From Hermatobates lingyangjiaoensis (lineage: Eukaryota > Arthropoda > Insecta > Hemiptera > Hermatobatidae), in assembly GCA_026182355.1 (NCBI GenBank), contig JAPFBL010000569.1, forward strand, positions 62,001-126,000: a stretch of DNA of 64,000 nt. Reading direction: 5' to 3'. The position numbers were made by a program, and so were the translations under genes. A model generated the notes under the pieces. It saw only the letters and a list, made by a program, of their open reading frames with translations, was not told where the DNA came from and searched no databases. Below are positions 1-13,221 of the stretch, piece after piece. Every line of letters begins with the position of its first letter. The first letter of the stretch is position 1.

Positions 1-396
1 AAATATTCTTAACATTTTAATCATTTGATAAGTTCTAGTTTAAATAGTTTTTCTCATTGATAACCGAACAATATGTTTAAATCTTCAAAAATCGGTTATT
101 TCAAATATATTAAAAAACAGTAATTAACAGGACAATAAAATATAGGTATAAACAGAAAACCAAATCCCCCAACAATAATCAATTCATATCCCATTTTGTC
201 AAACATTTAGTCACCAATAACCACCAATTTTACCCAGACCAAAAAATACAAATATGACATAGAAACAATAAATTCAGTAAAATAACTATTTTGGAAGGGT
301 ATGAAATTAACAAATTAGTGCGCGATAATTCTTCTACTTGCCAGAATGAGCAAATTCTTATGTGTACAGCTTTTCTTAATTTATATATATATATAT

Positions 397-598
397 CAAT
401 GATCAAACCACAATAAGAAATGGGAAAACAAGACTAAGATCTTTCAACCGTAACAAGTTGGGTTTTTGACTCTGACGAAGACCGCTTGTTACGGTTGAAA
501 GATCTTAGTCTTGTTTTCCCATTTCTTATTGTGGTTTGATCATTGATTGTTGTTTCACGTGTTTATGTGAAATCTTTTATATATATATATATATATAT
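397..598 (+). repeat. PLE terminal repeat, inverted pair
   Basis: Positions 397-456 are the reverse complement of 483-545. Both arms share the segment from CAATGATCAAACC to the hairpin stem. The right arm holds an intact hammerhead-like core (468-510: GACT, CTGACGA, hairpin, GAAAGATCTT, AGTC). The left arm lacks the CTGACGA half. A 3' flank containing TTTCACGTGTTTATGTGAAA and a short (TA)n follow. Confidence 0.8.
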
Positions 599-1528
599 AG
601 ACAGGTTTCGTTGAACACGATAGAGTATTTCCTCTGGATAATTTTCCTTGCAACTTTTTCCAGTTTGCGGAAGATCCTTTTTTCGTTGTTAGAACAACGG
701 TTTATGTATGTCGACGCGTTTTGACTGTCGGCTGCAATCATTTTCAAGATATGGTATGGAGTTAGGTTGGGTGGTTGTTTAGTAAAGTATAAAAATCTTC
801 ATGTCTTAAGAGAATCATTCCAGGTTGCTTTATCTCTTATTGTGGAAAGCTTTCTAATATTGAATTAAAACTAAATTATAAATATTTTAATTATTATATT
901 AAAATATATATGTTTTAACTAACTTAAGTAGACCGAAATATTAATACATGCACAATTTGAACACCACACGGGTTAGGAAGTTTGTCGTACCTTGTTTATC
1001 GGTGATATAGCCACACAACTGGTTTTGAGTCGTAAATCTTCAAGAGGGACTGAAGCGCACGTGAACTGGTACACAAGGTGACTTCTGGGGGGAGGTTTCT
1101 GAGTATCAGACTCTGAGTTCGTTTCCTTTCATAAGAAATTCTGATTTTAGTTCTGTATTTTCATTAGTGGTAGTGACATTGTTATTGATAATTTTCTTTA
1201 AAACTCTTCTTGTTTACACAGATTATGGATAAGTCCCCTACAGTAAAGATATATGTCCCGCTCTTAATTGGGTGCTACTTTTTCATACAACTCCAAATAT
1301 CATTTGTTAACGACTGATCACAAAATAATCCCTAATGAAGCTGCTAAAATTATTAAAAATTCACAAATGCTATATGCATTAACAAATTGTAGCAGTAGTC
1401 TTATAACCTAACCGAAAAAGAAAATATCTATTATTTTAAGCCATAAATACAGTGATTATAAGAATTTGAATAATATAATTACCATAATTTATAATATTAA
1501 TATTACGTATTTGATTTTAAACCATACT
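599..1528. other. No gene seen
   Basis: AT-rich sequence without a convincing coding frame, RNA gene or element end. Confidence 0.5.
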
Positions 1529-2545
1529 AATCTCTATATATAAAGTTCGTGAGTTTGTTTGTTTGTTTGTTCACCCATTTTCCGTGGAGGTAGAGACCTG
1601 AAATTAAATATATCTTCTTTAATAATGAATAATGAATAATATTATACCTGAATAATGTTAAATAAAAGAAAATTATCACTATATTTCCAAAATTAGAGCA
1701 AAGGGTAGTAAGTGTCTTGCGTGCTCGCCGATGATAGCAGTGCAAATGTATTATATATAAATGTAACAAACATTTTTTTTTTAATTTAATGTTTGCATTA
1801 TATAAACACTGGTAATAAACTAAAGGCATGGAACCAGGGTAGCCCACTGGCTATCGTGCTTACCGATGACAGCAGCACAAATAACTAAAAATATAAAAAA
1901 AATTTTTGAATTTAAAATTTGAATAATATAAACACTGGTAATAAAGTCAAGGCATGGAGTCAGAGTAGCCCAGGGGCTTGCGTGCTCGCTCATGACAGTA
2001 GTGCAAATGTATTATAAATAAATGTAACAAAGATATAATAAACTTCTATGTTTACAAGATACATGAAGTATTACATTTCTTTTAAAAATTTTCTAAATGA
2101 AGTATTCATTTAGAGGTTACAAATGAATAATTCTAGAAACAATTTTCAACGCAACTGTCAGATAGAATACGAATGCACTAGAAATGTATTAGAAAGACAC
2201 ATTCCTTTCATTAATGCTATTTTATGTTAGGTGAATAAATTGAATATTTCCATTTACAAATTATGTTTGTTTTAAATAGATTTCATTTGGTATATAACTT
2301 GAATTGATGTTTTATTTATTTATATTATAAAATAAATGTTTATTTTTACTTTCATGTGATTCTTATTTTGCTAAATATACTTACTATATATATCTTGAAT
2401 CATGTTAAGAATACTATACCAATAGCTTGAGCCATATAAGAATCTGTTTCCGTGCCTTAATAACAAGAAACAGATAACAAATTCCTTTAATTTAATTATT
2501 TGTTTATTAGTGACTATTTTTATTTCGAGTAATTTTTTCATTAAT
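1529..2545. repeat. Helitron-like non-autonomous repeat
   Basis: Begins TCTCTATATATAAAGTTCG, a Helitron-type 5' end. It includes about three imperfect units (1690-2030) around TGCTCGC..ATGACAGCAGTGC, and ends with text shared with 49500-49640 (CTAAATATACTTACT, ATATAAGAATCTGTTT). No terminal hairpin is visible here. Confidence 0.5.
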
Positions 2546-2560
2546 ATAATTCGCAAACAT

Positions 2561-5500
2561 AAGGTGGTTGTACTTTAAAGTAATGTAATGTATAATGTAA
2601 AGGAATATAATGAAGTAACATAATGTTTGGCAATCTGTAAAGTACAGAAGGAATGAATCCCTGTAATCAATTTGGGGGTTACCGAAATCAGGAAAAACAG
2701 TTAAAACAATGTTTACTGGCATTGGGTTACAAATTTGTGCGAGTGCAGTGTATCCATTAAAGCTGTATTTAAGGAATAAAGAGTGTCGTTTTACATACGC
2801 TGAGTAGAATAATTCAATATTTTTTGAATAAGGCGCTCACCATGGGTGGTTGAACCCTTGCAAAATGAGTTTAAGTATCTTTCAATTCATTTTAATATAT
2901 CAAGATTCTTTTTCTTTCAGTTTGTCGAAAAAAAAAACAAAAAAAAGTATTCCTATTTAATGTTATTATGGTTGATAACATGTGTGAGAGCATGCAATAC
3001 TTGGCCTCAATGCACGCACATCTAGCCGTATAGCCGATGTGCCACTAATCCCTTAATTTATTCGGCTGGCTGCTGATTTAGTTTGGACAATAGCTCCGTG
3101 ACTCGGTCTCGTAACCTCTAACTTTACTCTCATTAGCTTCAAATCACGCGACATTTCAAGGTCACCTGCTTTCTCTCCAGTTCCTTTGAAGATGAAACAC
3201 ATCCTTCTTCTATTTTATAAATCACTTTATTTTTATACTCTTTGCATTGTTACTTCTTTTAATTTTTTTTTACCATATTTGATTTTGAGAATTAAAACTA
3301 AAGTGCTTCCAAAATCTTATTATTTTGAGAGAGATTATTACAAGTTTGGGGAAAAATGAAAATTCTTGGAATTTTCTGGTGGACCCATTGAGATTTTTGT
3401 AAAATAGAACTAAAAAACCAAAAATCCAATCAAAATATGAAACTATTTTGAGAATTCATATGTTTTCATTTTTATTATTTGTTTTAAATGAAGAATTTTT
3501 GTTCATATAGTGTTTGATTAATCATTAATCGATGCATTGCCAGGTGTATATAGTATAATTGTTCAACATTTTCAACTGTTGTTATAAAGTTTGATATTTC
3601 ATAATATTTTTGTCCCCAACTTTTCATAGGGCATAATAAAATTATCAGTAGAGGAGTATACTGTAAAGCTTCGTTATGCCAATTTCGATACTAAAAAATA
3701 AAACCTGTTTTGTTTGCATTTGTAAAACTCTGTGATTATTGACAGTAACGAAGTAGCGATCAATTCGTGAAAACATTTACCGATAGATGTTATCACATAT
3801 CAGGCAGTAAATAGAAAGTAAATGAATCATAGGAATGTATGTAGTTAGGAAGCAGCCCCGGCTCATTTAACGATAGAAGTATGTTTAGAGTAAGAATGAA
3901 GACGGTAGTGAGTGCTACATCAATCGACTTACAACCAATGAAGACAAAACCAACTTGCCATTGAAACATCCTTGTCCAAAACCTCAACCTCCTACAAACC
4001 CTAACCCTCTGAATACCCCTAAGGAACCTTGCTTTCCTCTGCAACCCCTTCGAAGACTTCATCCTGGAATTATTCATGTCATTATATAAATCCGTTATAA
4101 CTCGTGAATTGGTGTTGTAACCACAGACCGGTATCGCAAATTGTCTACCTTCAAGCGGTTGTACAAGGTTTGAAACCGGTCGATCGGCTTCAACACCGAG
4201 ACACTGAGTATGACGGATTATATTATGCTTATTTACCTCTTTGATACTAACAATTAGTTTTTATTTAATCCTAGTATTAACATGGAGGTTATTTTATAAC
4301 TTTAGGTCTATAAAACCACACAACTACAAACACAATCAAACTTTTGTATGACACTAGTTCAGTAGATGAAGAAAATGCATGAATAGACTCGACGACCCAG
4401 AGATCCACTGACATAAACACTTATCAGACCACAATAGTCCAGCAATAGATAGTCTCTGATCTAGACTACTAATTCCTTCATAGTACACTGTAAGCTGTTG
4501 AAAAATTCGTAGGAAGATAACTAATAAAAATTCTAAATATATCGAATCAATGATACAGTGTTCTAAAATTATTAGCATTATTAAGAAAAAAAAAAGTTAC
4601 TCTCACATGCTTCAATATTAGCTAAAAACAATATGAATTGCAAACAAGCCAGCACTATACAACTGACATTAAGATTTGGTTTGACATGCACAAACCTACT
4701 GTCAAAGTTTCAGCTTGCTATGCACTATGGTGGTTAAGTTTACTTGTGACAAAATTTTGCGGACAAACCGAAAAACTGACCAACAGAAATTTTTTTAAGA
4801 TTTTGGTTTTTTAATTCGGTTTCTCTAATATACGTATTTAACGTAAAAAAAACTTGAATTGAGTCAGTTCTAAGTAATGTACAAACAAAATATTTCTTTT
4901 ATTTATATAGATAGTATAGCTGAGTGTAAGCCACTACAGGTTTTTTCCGTCACTCGTGGTTTAATTAAATTGTAAAAAGTTTTGAATTTATTTGTTAATT
5001 TTCTATATGGCAAAATTCTTCTTTTGTTACGTCAAATGACATATATACAAGATTTCTCTAATCTCAAAGCTGCAGGCATTTTCAGCGCTTCAAAGTTCAT
5101 TAAATGATAAGGCTCTGATGAATTAATCAAACCGTGACAATCCTTGATACCTGGCATAAAAACAAAGCCACGAATATTTTTATACCTGAATTTTGGTATA
5201 TTCAAGTATTCTTATACCTGTAGTATCATACAAAGTAATCAAATAAACATGGTTTATAACTATACGATATATTATTCTTACTTCCCGTTAAATAAATATG
5301 TTTGGTAAATTAATAACTATTATTCAATTTTTCGTATGAGATAAACTTTTTCGATGAATATAAAGCGGAGATTGTAAGTTTTTAATTAAAGCTGCAATAC
5401 TGTTTAAATGATGGTTATAAGAAAGGTGTGGCGTGCTCTTAAGCGGTTATGAGCCTCGAGGTAATTATATGAGTCGTTTCTGAATGAGCAATAAATTACA

Positions 5501-5786
5501 TTTATCAGGGAGGAAAAAGAGCGATAGATGTTAAACAGAATCACTTTTAAGCAGAAATAAGTATGTAGGGAAAACTGTTTAGTGTTAAAAGAAATGTGAG
5601 TGATCACGGCAACTATGTTATCTAAAAAAAGGTATGGTTCAGGCATCTAGACTGAATTATATTTTACTATAATACTGTTGTATGAGAGTAGTATACAGAG
5701 CAGTGTGTCCATTAATTGTTCGAGATCGCCATTAGAAACACTGACACACAGGTTGTTACATACATACCAATATATGAGTATATGAG
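2561..5786. other. No gene seen
   Basis: Only short frames without family features. Nothing like an ABCA or cadherin exon was found on either strand. A poly-A/T-rich stretch lies at 2930-2947. Confidence 0.5.
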
Positions 5787-6390
5787 TGATCAAACCACAA
5801 AAAAAAATGGGAAAACAAGACTAAGATCTTTCAACCATAACAAGCGGTCTTCGTCACAGTCAAAAACCCAACTGAAATACTAGATGCAGAAAACATCTGG
5901 TAAGGGGTTGAGAAGAGTGGGAGGGAAGAATGGTATTTTAAAAGGGTGAAAGCGCAGGAAAGGACTAATGTCCAGAAAGGGATGTTTGGGGAAACAAAGG
6001 TGTACAGTAAGAAAAAGTAAAAAACTATCCGGTAGCTGTCAACCCTCTTTGAAGAGGCTATTGCCCTCGTGACGAAAGTATCAAGTTTTAAGGGACCGTT
6101 TCTATTGTTTATAATATATGATCTATTAAATTTAATTAGAGACGATTCAATATTTCTTAACATTGATTTTTCATAGGTAATAAATTTAGCTCCTGTCCAA
6201 TCAATATGATGATTTTCATTTTTTATATGCAAAAATAAGACACTACTTTTTTCCTGTCTACTTACGTTGTATTGGTGCTGTTTTACACGTGTAAAAATGA
6301 TTTACCAGTTTGACCAATATAAATTTTATGACAGTTTTTGCACGGAATTTTATAAATACCAGCGGACTCCAATTCCCAATATGTTGGGAT
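5787..6390 (-). pseudogene. Penelope-like element 3' fragment
   Basis: Minus-strand copy related to the PLE at 9604-10500. It keeps HIKNENHHIDWTGAKFITYE and the following region with indels, then the 3' flank and a terminal repeat at 5787-5870. The hammerhead-like core in that repeat is GTGACGA instead of CTGACGA, so it is probably inactive. It breaks off at about 6390 in the SELESAGIYK region. Confidence 0.8.
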
Positions 6391-9300
6391 CTCATATATT
6401 ATTATTATACCATTATTGTAAAACTTAATATTATTATAATTTTACTATAATCCCTATGAATATATTTAATATAATTAGTTTTACCTTTATTAGTCGATAG
6501 TATCATATTATAACTTACAGAATATTAGCTATTATTATTAATTTTTATTTTATTATTATTATTATTGACATATTGCTTTTAGTTCTAAATAGCTGTAAGG
6601 TTTCAAATATTGTCCAAGGGCGGAAAAGCCCGGTAGAAGAGACTCAGTCTCAACTGTACGGCTACCCCCGTAATGTAAACTATTGGCTGTAGCCCTCAGT
6701 AAAAGAATTTTTCATTCATTCATTTCAAAGCCGTCGGATTTTTAAATAGAAAAATTCATATTTTTGAGAACATACCAATGTTAAAAACATAGATAAGTCT
6801 GCATGCGTTCTCCATCCAACAGCTGTCAGGAGATCTGCAAAAAAGCGTTTAAATGGGCTTGTTTGAGAAAATGCTCCTTTTCTGTCTGCTAAATTTACTA
6901 GACAGGTTTGCCAAAACAACCAAAGCTGCTTAAGCGGAAATCCTTTTAGAGTTGAGCATTAGGTTGTTCTTGACTAAGTTTGAAAAGTGGGTCGTTAAAG
7001 TACACAAATACAAGCAATTTTACTTTAATTGCTCCAAATAATACTTCTGCAGGCAAAAACATTTCAAGACAGAGTTTATGAGTGATTAATTTTAAAAAAT
7101 CCAACTAATGAAGTTACATTATCACAATGTATGAACATTGTAAGGAAGGATGGTACAAATTATACGTCTTTCAGCTGCGCTAAATTACAGAATCAGTCTA
7201 AGAGGGTGAAAAACATTTAATTTACTCCATTTCTATGGAGACTGACCTAATAACTTTTTTTTGTAAAGGGCAAGGTGCGTGCAGTGTAGTTCAACTTTGC
7301 GCGTTGCTTGAACAACTATTATCGCCTCCGTTAAATATTCGCGAAGACATCTCAATTCATCTTCTATTTTTCTACTGATAACGGATAAATTTTCAAAATA
7401 TCAAAAATAGAAAGTTTCTATTTTAGTTATCATTTGTTGAACATCCATTTCAAATAATACTGTTTGAATTAAATTTTTGCATTGAAAAAGTAATTCTACT
7501 ATATATAACTTGTAGAATTTAATTTAACAATATTTTTCGTGCAACCTGTAATAAAAAATCTGTAGTGGCCTACACTTAACTATACTACAAGTAAACAAAA
7601 TATCAAACACATTAACCACCAACTGATCTATTGCGTTGTTTATATTTTAATCAATATGCATAATATATTTACATTTCGATGTAGTAATTTTATTAGTTAC
7701 AAGAATCATGAAATTAATTATGAATATGACTTCTTATTAAAATTTTTGAACTCGTACTTTCCGCAGCCATAGCTGTCATACTGTCTATGTCTATGCCATT
7801 GTTGTAACTAAATTCAACTTCAGATTTGAAGTTCACTAATGACATTTATAAGTATAGATAGAGAAGTATCACTCACTTCTATAGTATTGCGAATGACTTG
7901 ACAGAAAACATAATTCATTCCGAAATGATTGGCTCGACAACAGATATAATGTGATCAAGGGTTTCTATCACTTCTAGACACATAGTTCATTCTTCGAATG
8001 ATCTCAAATACGCTTCCATTCATAGTACTTAAGTAATCAAATTGTAATAAAAGTTCTTCATATATTTTTCTAACTTCTGCCTTTAAATAGATTCAAACTG
8101 TAGCTTGCTTGTCCAAGAGTCAAAGGCTCCAACTCTTTGTTCTTCCATGAACCTGAAGGACAGACAGCTAATGTGGTATATACAAACGCATTTGCTTAAC
8201 ACTGTACTAATAAAATGTCATTTTCTACTATTCTATAATTTCTAATGATATTTTGGAATACCATGTATCATCTCCAAAGTTTTGAAAAAAACATGACGGG
8301 CACGTTTTGCTAGTAAGTAAATATAAAAACAAACTCATTGACTTGTTGACTAAGTACTGGTTTTAATTTAATGCGAGAATAAATAATAGTGATGTTACGG
8401 TAAATATTATGAAAGTTTACCAGTTTAATCGATCTATTTGTTTTAATGTAGATTTAACAATTTTGGTTAGTAATAGCAACCCTTGAATTATTAATTTAGA
8501 CGAGCCGGATATATTATTATTATTGCCATGATTTATACTATGTTTATTAAACTGTAAAACTGATTCCCACACATGCACATTCTGTACCTCTCATTTCGTC
8601 GATCCTATTGTCACTTCAATATTAAACGTCAGATTCTCGTCCACTTTGTACTTGTCTCTAGAAAAGTACCACTTAATTCTATAAATTTAAATTCATTCTA
8701 TAAATGTTACGTAAGGTTTGGTAAGAAACATTATCCCGTTAAATTGCGATTTTCTTCCATTCAGACAGAATGTAAACAAAGGTTTGCTCTGTTATATTAA
8801 TTTTTAAGAAAATGATATCTTAAAAATGTATTTCTAAATCATACCAACTCCAATATGTAAAAATTTCCTTTTATTGATAAAAAATATCTACCAGGAAGAC
8901 GTTTAATAGTTGTTCCATGTTAAAGGTAGTGCAGGTGATGATTACTCGTGATATTATTATAACAGGAGTAATGATGAGTCACTGTCTGCCCAGTCCATTA
9001 AAGTAAACACTAACTTTTCTGTTCTTTTGCAAAACTGAGGTTATTTTCCTTTAAGTCTTCTCTCCGTTTTATATTATTCTCAATTTTTTTTCTGAATCTG
9101 CTATTTTGCTGAATCTACTTCATTCTTGATTGCTGCAACATTTCAGGAGAGATATTGCGAGTTGTATAATAAATTATGTTATCCAGAGTATAAAATATTT
9201 CAAGAACTTAAATTTTAGCATTTTAAAAATTTAAATTGAAGTATTTTAAACTCATCAATATGATATTGTGTTTACTTGTTTGTTTGTTTTTTCATTAAGT

Positions 9301-9603
9301 ATCTTTCAGTTAATTTGAGATACACATATTGAGCTAAGTAGAATAGTTAAAAAACGAGTACAAATTAGTTGTGTGTTCGTGAATGCAAAATCTGCTGTGT
9401 ATTTTAACCACTTATGCTTTCAAGAAGATTTCCTTATATTCTACTGATATATAAATATATGTTAGCAATGATAATAGTAAATCTAGTTTTATATCATAAT
9501 AATATAAAGAAACTCGAAACACATCACAACTACGTTATTTATTCACTTAAAATGTCTAAATGTTTAAGATTTCTCTTAAACATTTGGTTTAAGATTTAGA
9601 AAT
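6391..9603. other. No gene seen
   Basis: AT-rich, with an AAT-rich patch at 6530-6570 and a moderately GC-rich block at 6610-6700 (GGCGGAAAAGCCCGG) that may be part of an unknown dispersed repeat. No coding exon recognised. Confidence 0.5.
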
Positions 9604-10255
9604 ATGTTTTTGAGGGCGTTAAGAGTTTGCTCTCCTGAATTCCTTAATGAAGAGATTAATAAAATTAGGTCAATTGCCCTTTCATTAAAATACCCCTCTT
9701 CTTATATTGATTTAGCTTTGAAGGGTGCTAAAAAAAAAACTTTCTCTAATACTTCAACAGTGCCCCTTTTATTATCAAATTCTTTAGTTTTGCCATACCA
9801 CGAATCATTGGACCCTTCCAAGATTAGCCAAACAACTTGATTTTAATATAGTGTTTTCTAATCGTAATAACGTGGGTAATATGTTAATAAAAAACTCTCC
9901 CAGCGAATTGGAGTCCGCTGGTATTTATAAAATTCCGTGCAAAAATTGCCATAAAATTTATATTGGTCAAACTGGTAAATCATTAAAGACACGTGTAAAA
10001 CAACACCAATATAACGTAAGTAGTCAGGAAAAAAGTAGTGCCTTATTCTTGCATATAAAAAATGAAAATCATCATATTGATTGGACAGGAGCTAAATTTA
10101 TTACCTATGAAAAATCAATGTTGTTAAGAAATATTATTGAATCGTCTCTAATTAAATTTATTAGATCGAATATTATAAACATTAGTAACGGTCTCTTCAA
10201 ACTTGATACTTTCGTCACGAGGGCAATAGCCTCTTCAAAAAGGGTTGACAGCTAG
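9604..10255 (+). pseudogene. Penelope-like element, C-terminal GIY-YIG endonuclease
   Basis: Two overlapping frames (9604-9840, then 9851-10255) form the 3' part of a PLE ORF with a frameshift near 9840. The second part has the linker YKIPCKNCHKIYIGQTGKSL, a CxxC pair just before YIGQTG, then TRVKQHQYN and a conserved NIIESSLI segment (the family's NxxEs.LI). PLE ORFs end in a GIY-YIG nuclease that nicks the target, fused to a telomerase-like reverse transcriptase. The RT region is absent. A related, more damaged copy lies inverted at 5831-6390. Confidence 0.85.
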
Positions 10256-10497
10256 CGGATAGTTTTTTACTTTTTCTTACTGTACTCCTTTGTTTCCCCA
10301 AACATCCCTTTCTGGACATTAGTCCTTTCCTGTGCTTTCACCCTTTTAAAATACCACTCTTCCCTCCCACTCTTCCCAACTCCTCACCAGATGTTTTCTG
10401 CATCTAGTGTTCAGTTGGGTTTTTGACTCTGACGAAGACCGCTTGTTACGGTTGAAAGATCTTAGTCTTGTTTTCCCATTTCTTATTGTGGTTTGAT

Positions 10498-10500
<3 letters not shown>
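10256..10500 (+). repeat. PLE 3' region with hammerhead-like motif
   Basis: The PLE stop codon is followed by about 160 bases, then a terminal-repeat segment ending TTTGATCATTG directly against a (TA)n tract. At 10425-10467 it contains GACT, CTGACGA, a hairpin (GACCG/CGGTT around CTTGTTA), GAAAGATCTT, then AGTC. This is the strand order of a hammerhead ribozyme with a self-complementary AGATCT stem III. GACT pairs with AGTC to form stem I. Confidence 0.75.
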
Positions 10501-10501
<1 letters not shown>

Positions 10502-10567
<66 letters not shown>

Positions 10568-10568
10568 T
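10502..10568. repeat. (TA)n microsatellite at PLE 3' end
   Basis: About 65 bp of TA, starting one base after TTTGATCATTG, the outer end of the PLE terminal repeat. Confidence 0.9.
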
Positions 10569-10970
10569 GTGCTCCGTGCTGAACTCTCAAATCAGTGACA
10601 TGTTCGTCATCCCGAGTTCTAGGACCTTCGAACCTAGAATAAAATTTGTTCGGAACTCTCCCATGTTGTGACCTGTCGAAGGCGAGAAGTGCTGGGGTGA
10701 TTTAACTGTCTATCGCGTGGGTGCGCGCATGTAGCGCTGCTTTGACAGTTAAATGCTGCCACTATTTGAACTGCTCTAATTTATTTTGTTGTTAATTTTT
10801 GGTTTATGTTTTACTATATTTCGTTCTATTGTTTACTGTTTATACCTAATGATGGCCAATGTGGCCGAAAGCTTGTTTCCCTGTAGTTTTTTAACCCAGT
10901 TTGTGTTTGTGTAGTGTCAAATATAGTTTGTTTCATTAGTTTTCTTCAAGATTGTTTTCCTATTCTTGTT

Positions 10971-11132
10971 ATGGAATTAGGTAGATTAATTTTTGAGCTA
11001 CCAGTCAATTACAAGAAAATAATAAGGCATAGAACATCTTTCTAAGAAGATTATTAATGCTGAAGCCGCTGTGCTTTTTAACAACACTTGTTTAAAAGAA
11101 GACTTGCTGCCATTATACACCAATATATATCA
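10971..11132 (+). pseudogene. PLE N-terminal ORF fragment
   Basis: The text starts MELGRLIFELPVNYKKIIRH and, after a frameshift, ends in INAEAAVLFNNTCL, KEDLLPLYTNIY. The same N-terminal pattern recurs at 15915, 16530 (minus), 37565 (minus), 52479 and elsewhere. A degenerate hammerhead-like motif (CTAATGA, GGCC hairpin, GAAAGCTT) lies upstream at 10848-10880. The coding text ends at TNIY and merges into the next terminal repeat. Confidence 0.7.
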
Positions 11133-11296
11133 ATGATCAAACGACAATAAGAAATGGGAAAACAAGACTAAGATCTTTCAACCGTAACAAGCGGTCTTCG
11201 TCAACTCAGTTGGGTTTTTGACTCTGATGAAGACCGCTTGTTACGGTTGAAAGATCTTAGTCTTGTTTTCCCATTTTCTTATTGTGGTTTGATCAT

Positions 11297-11338
<42 letters not shown>
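11133..11338 (+). repeat. PLE terminal repeat, inverted pair with canonical core
   Basis: Arms at about 11135-11195 and 11232-11298 are inverted copies. The right arm (11220-11262) has GACT, CTGATGA, hairpin, GAAAGATCTT and AGTC. CTGATGA is the exact canonical hammerhead core. The left arm reads TTGACGA on its own strand, losing C3. A (TA)n tract follows to 11338. Confidence 0.8.
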
Positions 11339-11341
<3 letters not shown>

Positions 11342-11344
11342 AAT

Positions 11345-12303
11345 GCAAATCAGCTTTTGCAGTGGTACTCAAAAACGAGCAAGTCCCACATTTCGATAAT
11401 TAGTTGGCTAAATTTATACACAATGATATATATAAGCTTCGAATATTAACAAACATATTGATACAAAATTAAATTAATATATTATAAAATTTGTACTCAA
11501 ATTCTTATTTATATTTTTATTATTTATGAATTCTTTACTTATTTTTCTCTCAGTTATCAGATCTTTATTATATTGAATTTTGACTTTGCTTCTGTTTTGT
11601 TACTTTCATATGAATCTACAGATAAATTTATCAGTTGAGTATATGAATAATATAAAAATTAATAATTAAATAATAATTTGTATTGCATTGATCATTCATT
11701 TATATTTTATCATATAAATAAAATGAATAATATTGCTATATAGGTTGTAAGATTATAAGAAAAATTAACAATCTTATTTGAACAATTGTCCCCTTGACTC
11801 TTGGTATTTCGGAACTTGTTTATCAGCACAAACAATTTGCTCTGAAACCGACGGGTTAAGACGAGAATAAGCGTTATAACAGTAAAATAGAATCTTTCTT
11901 TCTTTTTTTTTAACAAACTGGTGCTGATAATTTCTTGAAGTTTTTCCAATGTTTGTTTAATCTGTGAGGTAAAAATAGTGGCCGTTTTTTTTTCAACATG
12001 TTCCACTTTATTGTATTACATGCAAGTGATACATTCTTGTCAGTACGTTCTTTACAACCATATAACTTAAAACTATAATTTGGCTATATACAATGTTGAC
12101 AATGAAGAAGTATTAACAATTAGCCTATTTACAGTTGTTATGTAACGATATAACATGATAGTTTTAATACTTTAATTTCCAAATATTATGCGTAATGTTA
12201 TATACAAGTCCTATAAACTCACATTAATGTAAATACAATGAATTATACAATGCACTAATGGTAGCTTATGGAATTATAAAGATGTTGTAAATATTACCGT
12301 ATT
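11345..12303. other. No gene seen
   Basis: Low-complexity AT-rich sequence between a PLE repeat and the LINE remnant. Confidence 0.5.
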
Positions 12304-13221
12304 TCATAAACTGTTCAGGTCAACGTCATTTAGAAATTTTAGGAATATCTTTCTGAGATCGTTTTTCATAAGGTCTTCTTTTGGTGGCCAAGTTTTTCCC
12401 ATACTTTCTACTTGTCTTTTGAGCTGGTGTCGTCTATTGTCTAAGATAGTACAGTTATAAATAAGATGGTTAACATTTTGAATTCCTTCGTCGCAAGGAC
12501 ACCTAGAGGAGTTTTTGTAGAGGTATGCTGGAATCTTTCCGTGGCCGGTCATCATTTGAGTTTCTTTGTATGTCAGTTTCAGATCTGTTATCCCAGTCGA
12601 GAGTAAACTGTAGGGAAGTATTCCCTTGTCACCGAACCATGGGTACTGTTCTGTTATTCATTGTAGGTTCCATTTTTGAATACTGTTAGTATTCAGTCTT
12701 TTTTTGTGGAACGACCATGGTGGCATATGATGTTTGATTGGCTCCATTGTATCTGTAGTCATTTGCTTTGCAATAGAATCTGCAATTTCATTTCCCATAG
12801 TTCCCACATGGGCTCTCGTCCATGTAAAAATGACTTCTCCGTGTCCTTGGAGATTATTAAGCATGTTTCAAATATTTGTAATTATGGAGTAATGTTTCTT
12901 CCGATTGGTTATTAAATCTATACTGACTTTACTGTCTGTGATGATATTTGTACTCCAGTTATTGGTCAGAGGTCAGAGGTCAACCATGTTAATGCCTCTT
13001 GAATGGCTAAAAGTTCCGCTTGGTTGTTGGAGCATTCTGGACCTAACCTGAACCCCTTCTCTTCAATAGTATTATCACCGCTGTAGACAACGAATCCAGC
13101 TCCTACTCCTGATTCCGTTTTGTTTCCATCAGTGTACATTTTGTATACTGTTGTGTCATCATGAATGTCAGAACGAACTATTTTTGGGTATTGTCCGGGA
13201 TGAGGCCAGTATTTGAAATTT
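12304..13221 (-). pseudogene. LINE remnant: RNase H domain and C-terminal tail
   Basis: One minus-strand frame, interrupted by at least two stops (near 12862 and 12656), carries a complete RNase H signature. It has YTDGNKTESGVGAGFVVY (first Asp), NNQAELLAIQEAL (Glu), TDSKVSID (second Asp) and NEIADSIAKQ (last Asp), preceded by WTRAHVG. A CPCDEGIQNVNHLIYNC zinc-knuckle-like tail ends the ORF at 12304. This arrangement is usual at the C-terminus of non-LTR retrotransposons of the I/Jockey/R1 type. The reverse transcriptase part is missing, so the copy is 5'-truncated and dead. Confidence 0.8.
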